Position numbers and translations under genes: made by a program. Under the pieces are notes generated by a model that searched no databases, had not been told where the DNA came from, and worked only from the letters and a program-made list of their open reading frames with translations. From the NCBI GenBank assembly GCA_027021385.1, contig JALUUL010000046.1:1-64000 (forward strand): 64,000 bases of DNA, read 5' to 3'. Of the stretch, positions 61,826 through 64,000 are shown piece after piece. Positions within the stretch are counted from its first letter, which is position 1, and the number at the start of each line of letters is the position of its first letter. This DNA comes from Planctomycetota bacterium. GTDB lineage: Bacteria > Planctomycetota > UBA1135 > GCA-002748355.

Positions 61826-62841
61826 GGGCCGATCGGGGGGCGATGCTTCGCCGGATGGGCCGGGGGCTCCTCCCTCTCCGGGGCCTCCTCGCGGCGGGCG
61901 CCCCGGCCGCCCTCTGGATCGGGGCCGCCCCCTATCTGGCCGGTCCGGGACACGGGAGGAGCGAGGAACTCGCGATCGCCGCCCTCCTCCTCCACCTCCC
62001 CGGGCTCGCGCTCGCGCTGCGCCTCCGTGAGGCCTGGCCCGCCCTGGGCCCGGGCGACTCCGCCCTTCCCCATGCCCTGGGCCAGCTCCCGGGAAGGAGG
62101 ATCCTGGATAGGCTCCTCCTCCTCGCCCTCGCGCTGCCCGCCCTCCTCCTCCTCCATCTGCTCCTGGGCCTCGGGATCGGATTCGGGACGCGGGGTCTCC
62201 CCGATGGCGCCGGCCCCTTCCTGGGGAGCGAGATCGCGCCTCCCCTCCAGGCCTCGACCCTCCGGCGAAGGGGCGACAGGCTCCGCCTCCGGGTCCCGGC
62301 CGGGGTTCGCGAAATCCGCGTCCAACCTCAAGCCTTTCTCGGAAACCCGGCGGAGGTCGAACTCCTCCTCGAGGATCGAGGCGGCAGGACCCTGTCCCGG
62401 GCCTCCTGGAAGACGCCGGGCGCCTTCGTCCGCCTCCCCCTCCCCGCCCCCCTTCCCCGGCCCTCCGATCTCGTCATCGAACGGGGAGGCGGACCGGGCC
62501 CCGTCCTGGACTTCGGGGAGGCCCGGATCCGAGGGGTCCGGGCCCGCCTTCCGTCCTGGACGACCGGCCTCTGTCTCGCGGCCGACCTCCTCCCCTGGGC
62601 CCTCCTCCTCCTCCTCTCGGCCTTCGGCCTCGCCCCCTTCCTCTCCCCGGGCCCCTGGATCCTTGCAACGGCGGGGGCGGCTCCATTGCTGGCCTCCCTC
62701 CTCGACCGGAGATCCCGGGAACTCCTCGAGCGCGGACTCTGGCTTCCGCCGCCACCGGAACGCCTCCTCCCCTGGGGGGGGCTCGCCCTCCTCCTGATCG
62801 TCCTCGGATTCCGTCCCCCCCGTCCCTCGGAGGCGGGATGA
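61822..62841 (+). CDS. Membrane protein, probable ABC permease partner
   Basis: The protein is 339 aa from ATG 61822 in the ATGA overlap. About six helices (LLPLRGLLAAGAPAALWIGA, AIAALLLHLPGLALALRL, RLLLLALALPALLLLHLLLG near the N-terminus; LAADLLPWALLLLLSAFGLA near the C-terminus) flank an exported beta-rich stretch (residues about 145-240). Sequence motifs of ABC2 permeases are not obvious, but the operon position directly after an ABC ATPase supports that role. Its stop overlaps the next gene by ATGA. Confidence 0.6.
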   Translation: MRADRGAMLRRMGRGLLPLRGLLAAGAPAALWIGAAPYLAGPGHGRSEELAIAALLLHLPGLALALRLREAWPALGPGDSALPHALGQLPGRRILDRLLLLALALPALLLLHLLLGLGIGFGTRGLPDGAGPFLGSEIAPPLQASTLRRRGDRLRLRVPAGVREIRVQPQAFLGNPAEVELLLEDRGGRTLSRASWKTPGAFVRLPLPAPLPRPSDLVIERGGGPGPVLDFGEARIRGVRARLPSWTTGLCLAADLLPWALLLLLSAFGLAPFLSPGPWILATAGAAPLLASLLDRRSRELLERGLWLPPPPERLLPWGGLALLLIVLGFRPPRPSEAG

Positions 62842-63653
62842 GAACCTCCCTCCTCCGAACCACCGCCTTCGGTCTTGCGGCCCTCGCCTGCTTCCTGACC
62901 GCCGGTCCGCCGCCGCGGGCGGGCCTTCGCGACCTGGATCCCATCCGCCTCCTCGGCCCCCTCCCCGGAATCGCTCTCCCCTTCCTCTGGCAGGAATGGG
63001 GCCGCGCACGGAAGGACTACGACCTGAAGGCCTCGCTCGCGGCTCTCCGCTGGATCTCCCGGATCCGCCCGGACCTCCCCGCCCTGCACGAAGGACTCGC
63101 CTGGCAGACGGCCTACGACCTCGCGGACCTCGAAGCGGACCCCGAGGCCCGCGCGGCCCGTCTCTCGCAGGCTCTCCGCGTGCTCGACGAGGCGGCCCGC
63201 CTCCGTCCCGAAGACCCCCGTCCCCTCGCGCTGGGCGCCTTCATGCTCGGAGACCTCTGCCGTCCCGCCCGGCCGGGAGGGTCCGAACTCGCCCGGGCCT
63301 TCGAGGACTCGACCGGAACCAAGCCCCTCGATCTCGCCCGGACCCGGCTCGAACTCGCCCTGGGACGGAGGCCGGAGCTGAGGGGGATAAAGAACCTATC
63401 CTACTTTCTGGCCGAAGGTTGTGATCGGCACGCCCTCCAGGCCCTCGCCGCGGGACATCCCAAGGCGGCCGCCCTCTCCCTGGCGCGCGCCGCCCGGATC
63501 CTCCAAGGAGCCGCCCCTCGCAGGGCCGCGCTCCGGCGGACCCTCGCCGGGCTTCTCGAGAGGGGCGGGGTCCTTCCCGCGGACCTCCTTCCCCGGCTCA
63601 ACCGGGAACCCATCCTGCGTCGAATAGTCCGGCACTGGCCCGGCGGGCGCTGA
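62838..63653 (+). CDS. Membrane-anchored TPR-like protein
   Basis: The protein is 271 aa from ATG 62838 in the ATGA overlap. An N-terminal helix (TTAFGLAALACFLTAG) is followed by helical repeats of TPR type (DYDLKASLAALRWISRIRPDLPALH, RALRVLDEAARLRPEDPRPLALGAFML, GHPKAAALSLARAARIL). It probably forms the periplasmic or accessory part of the same exporter as the ABC ATPase and membrane protein. No specific function is assigned. Confidence 0.6.
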   Translation: MRTSLLRTTAFGLAALACFLTAGPPPRAGLRDLDPIRLLGPLPGIALPFLWQEWGRARKDYDLKASLAALRWISRIRPDLPALHEGLAWQTAYDLADLEADPEARAARLSQALRVLDEAARLRPEDPRPLALGAFMLGDLCRPARPGGSELARAFEDSTGTKPLDLARTRLELALGRRPELRGIKNLSYFLAEGCDRHALQALAAGHPKAAALSLARAARILQGAAPRRAALRRTLAGLLERGGVLPADLLPRLNREPILRRIVRHWPGGR

Positions 63654-63749
63654 CCGCAAGAGGACCCGCCCCTGGCGCGCCGGAATGCCGGCTGGCAGGG
63701 TACTTCGTTTTCGCCTACGAGGCAGGGCGCCCGCAAGGTGCCGTTCACC

Positions 63750-64000
63750 GTGTTCGACGAGCTTCTACAACACCTCTCGACGAACCCGTACCTGGCGGTC
63801 TTCGTCCTGATGATCCTCTGCGGGTTGGGGCTCCCGATCCCGGAGGAGATCATCCTCGTCGGAGCGGGCTACATCTCCTATCTCGGGAAGGCCGACCCCC
63901 TGGTCCTGGGGGCAACGAGCGCCGGGGCCATCCTCGCCGGCGATCTCCTCCCCTTCCTCCTCGGCCGCCTCTTCGGCCCGAAGATCCTCCGCATCCGCCT
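63750..64000 (+). CDS. DedA/SNARE-associated family membrane protein, 5' end only
   Basis: The frame is open from GTG 63750 (another in-frame GTG at 63738) to the right edge, about 83 codons. The helices LAVFVLMILCGLGLPIPEEI and ILVGAGYISYLGKA followed by AGDLLPFLLGRLFG carry the P-I-P-E-E and G-D-x-x-x-F/Y-x-x-G-R motifs of DedA proteins, which flip or maintain undecaprenyl and other lipids in the inner membrane. The rest lies outside the window. Confidence 0.82.
   Translation, partial: MFDELLQHLSTNPYLAVFVLMILCGLGLPIPEEIILVGAGYISYLGKADPLVLGATSAGAILAGDLLPFLLGRLFGPKILRIR

Noticed and set aside
1..64000. CRISPR arrays, insertion sequences or prophage
   Set aside because: No regularly spaced direct repeats, transposase, integrase or phage structural genes were seen on either strand.

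Overview
The window is GC-rich chromosomal DNA with strong third-position GC bias. It carries peptidoglycan synthesis (murD), DUF1573-type and HEAT lipoproteins, large secreted beta-rich proteins, an mcsA-mcsB-clpC stress set, an ECF sigma/FecR-like pair and many uncharacterised exported proteins. That mix fits an uncultured high-GC Gram-negative lineage, most likely Planctomycetota. This is inferred from gene content; there is no rRNA or marker phylogeny here to prove it.

Layout. 1-4947 (minus): a large exported RHS-repeat gene that runs off the left edge and is cut by one in-frame TAG at 2583-2585, preceded by a DUF1573-like lipoprotein. 5098-12960 (minus): a four-gene operon whose members overlap by 4 nt, iorA (carrying an inserted GltD/NfnL-like flavoprotein module), iorB, hyuA, hyuB. 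This is the most unusual metabolic unit in the window. 13180-19754: a membrane SpoIIE-type phosphatase, an M60-type metallopeptidase, and an ECF sigma factor coupled to a FecR-like/long periplasmic protein. 19895-30077 (mostly plus): a Ppx/GppA phosphatase, tRNA-Ser, a lipoprotein, murD, mcsA, mcsB, an inverted lower-GC acyltransferase, clpC and dprA. 29962-34046 (minus): leucine dehydrogenase, a hotdog thioesterase, two membrane proteins and a KAS III-type ketosynthase, possibly linked to branched-chain acyl metabolism. 34278-45429: exported proteins of unknown function, including an Arg-rich/aromatic-rich TPR protein and a tandem pair of paralogous secreted proteins, and then tRNA-Leu. 45622-51117: an aspartate aminotransferase, an OB-fold/3'-5' exonuclease fusion, an HD phosphohydrolase and a carboxypeptidase-regulatory-like protein. 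51256-56777: a five-gene 4-nt-overlap operon (flippase-like membrane protein, three GT4 glycosyltransferases, a TSUP permease) for a surface glycan. 56929-64000: a CARDB-domain secreted protein, a small membrane protein, an FHA protein, an ABC ATPase/membrane/TPR trio, and a DedA protein cut by the right edge.

Two signals tie the region together. Many genes are chained by ATGA or GTGA stop/start overlaps, which implies translational coupling. Compositionally odd genes (the RHS gene and the acyltransferase between mcsB and clpC) stand out against the GC-rich background and may be acquired.
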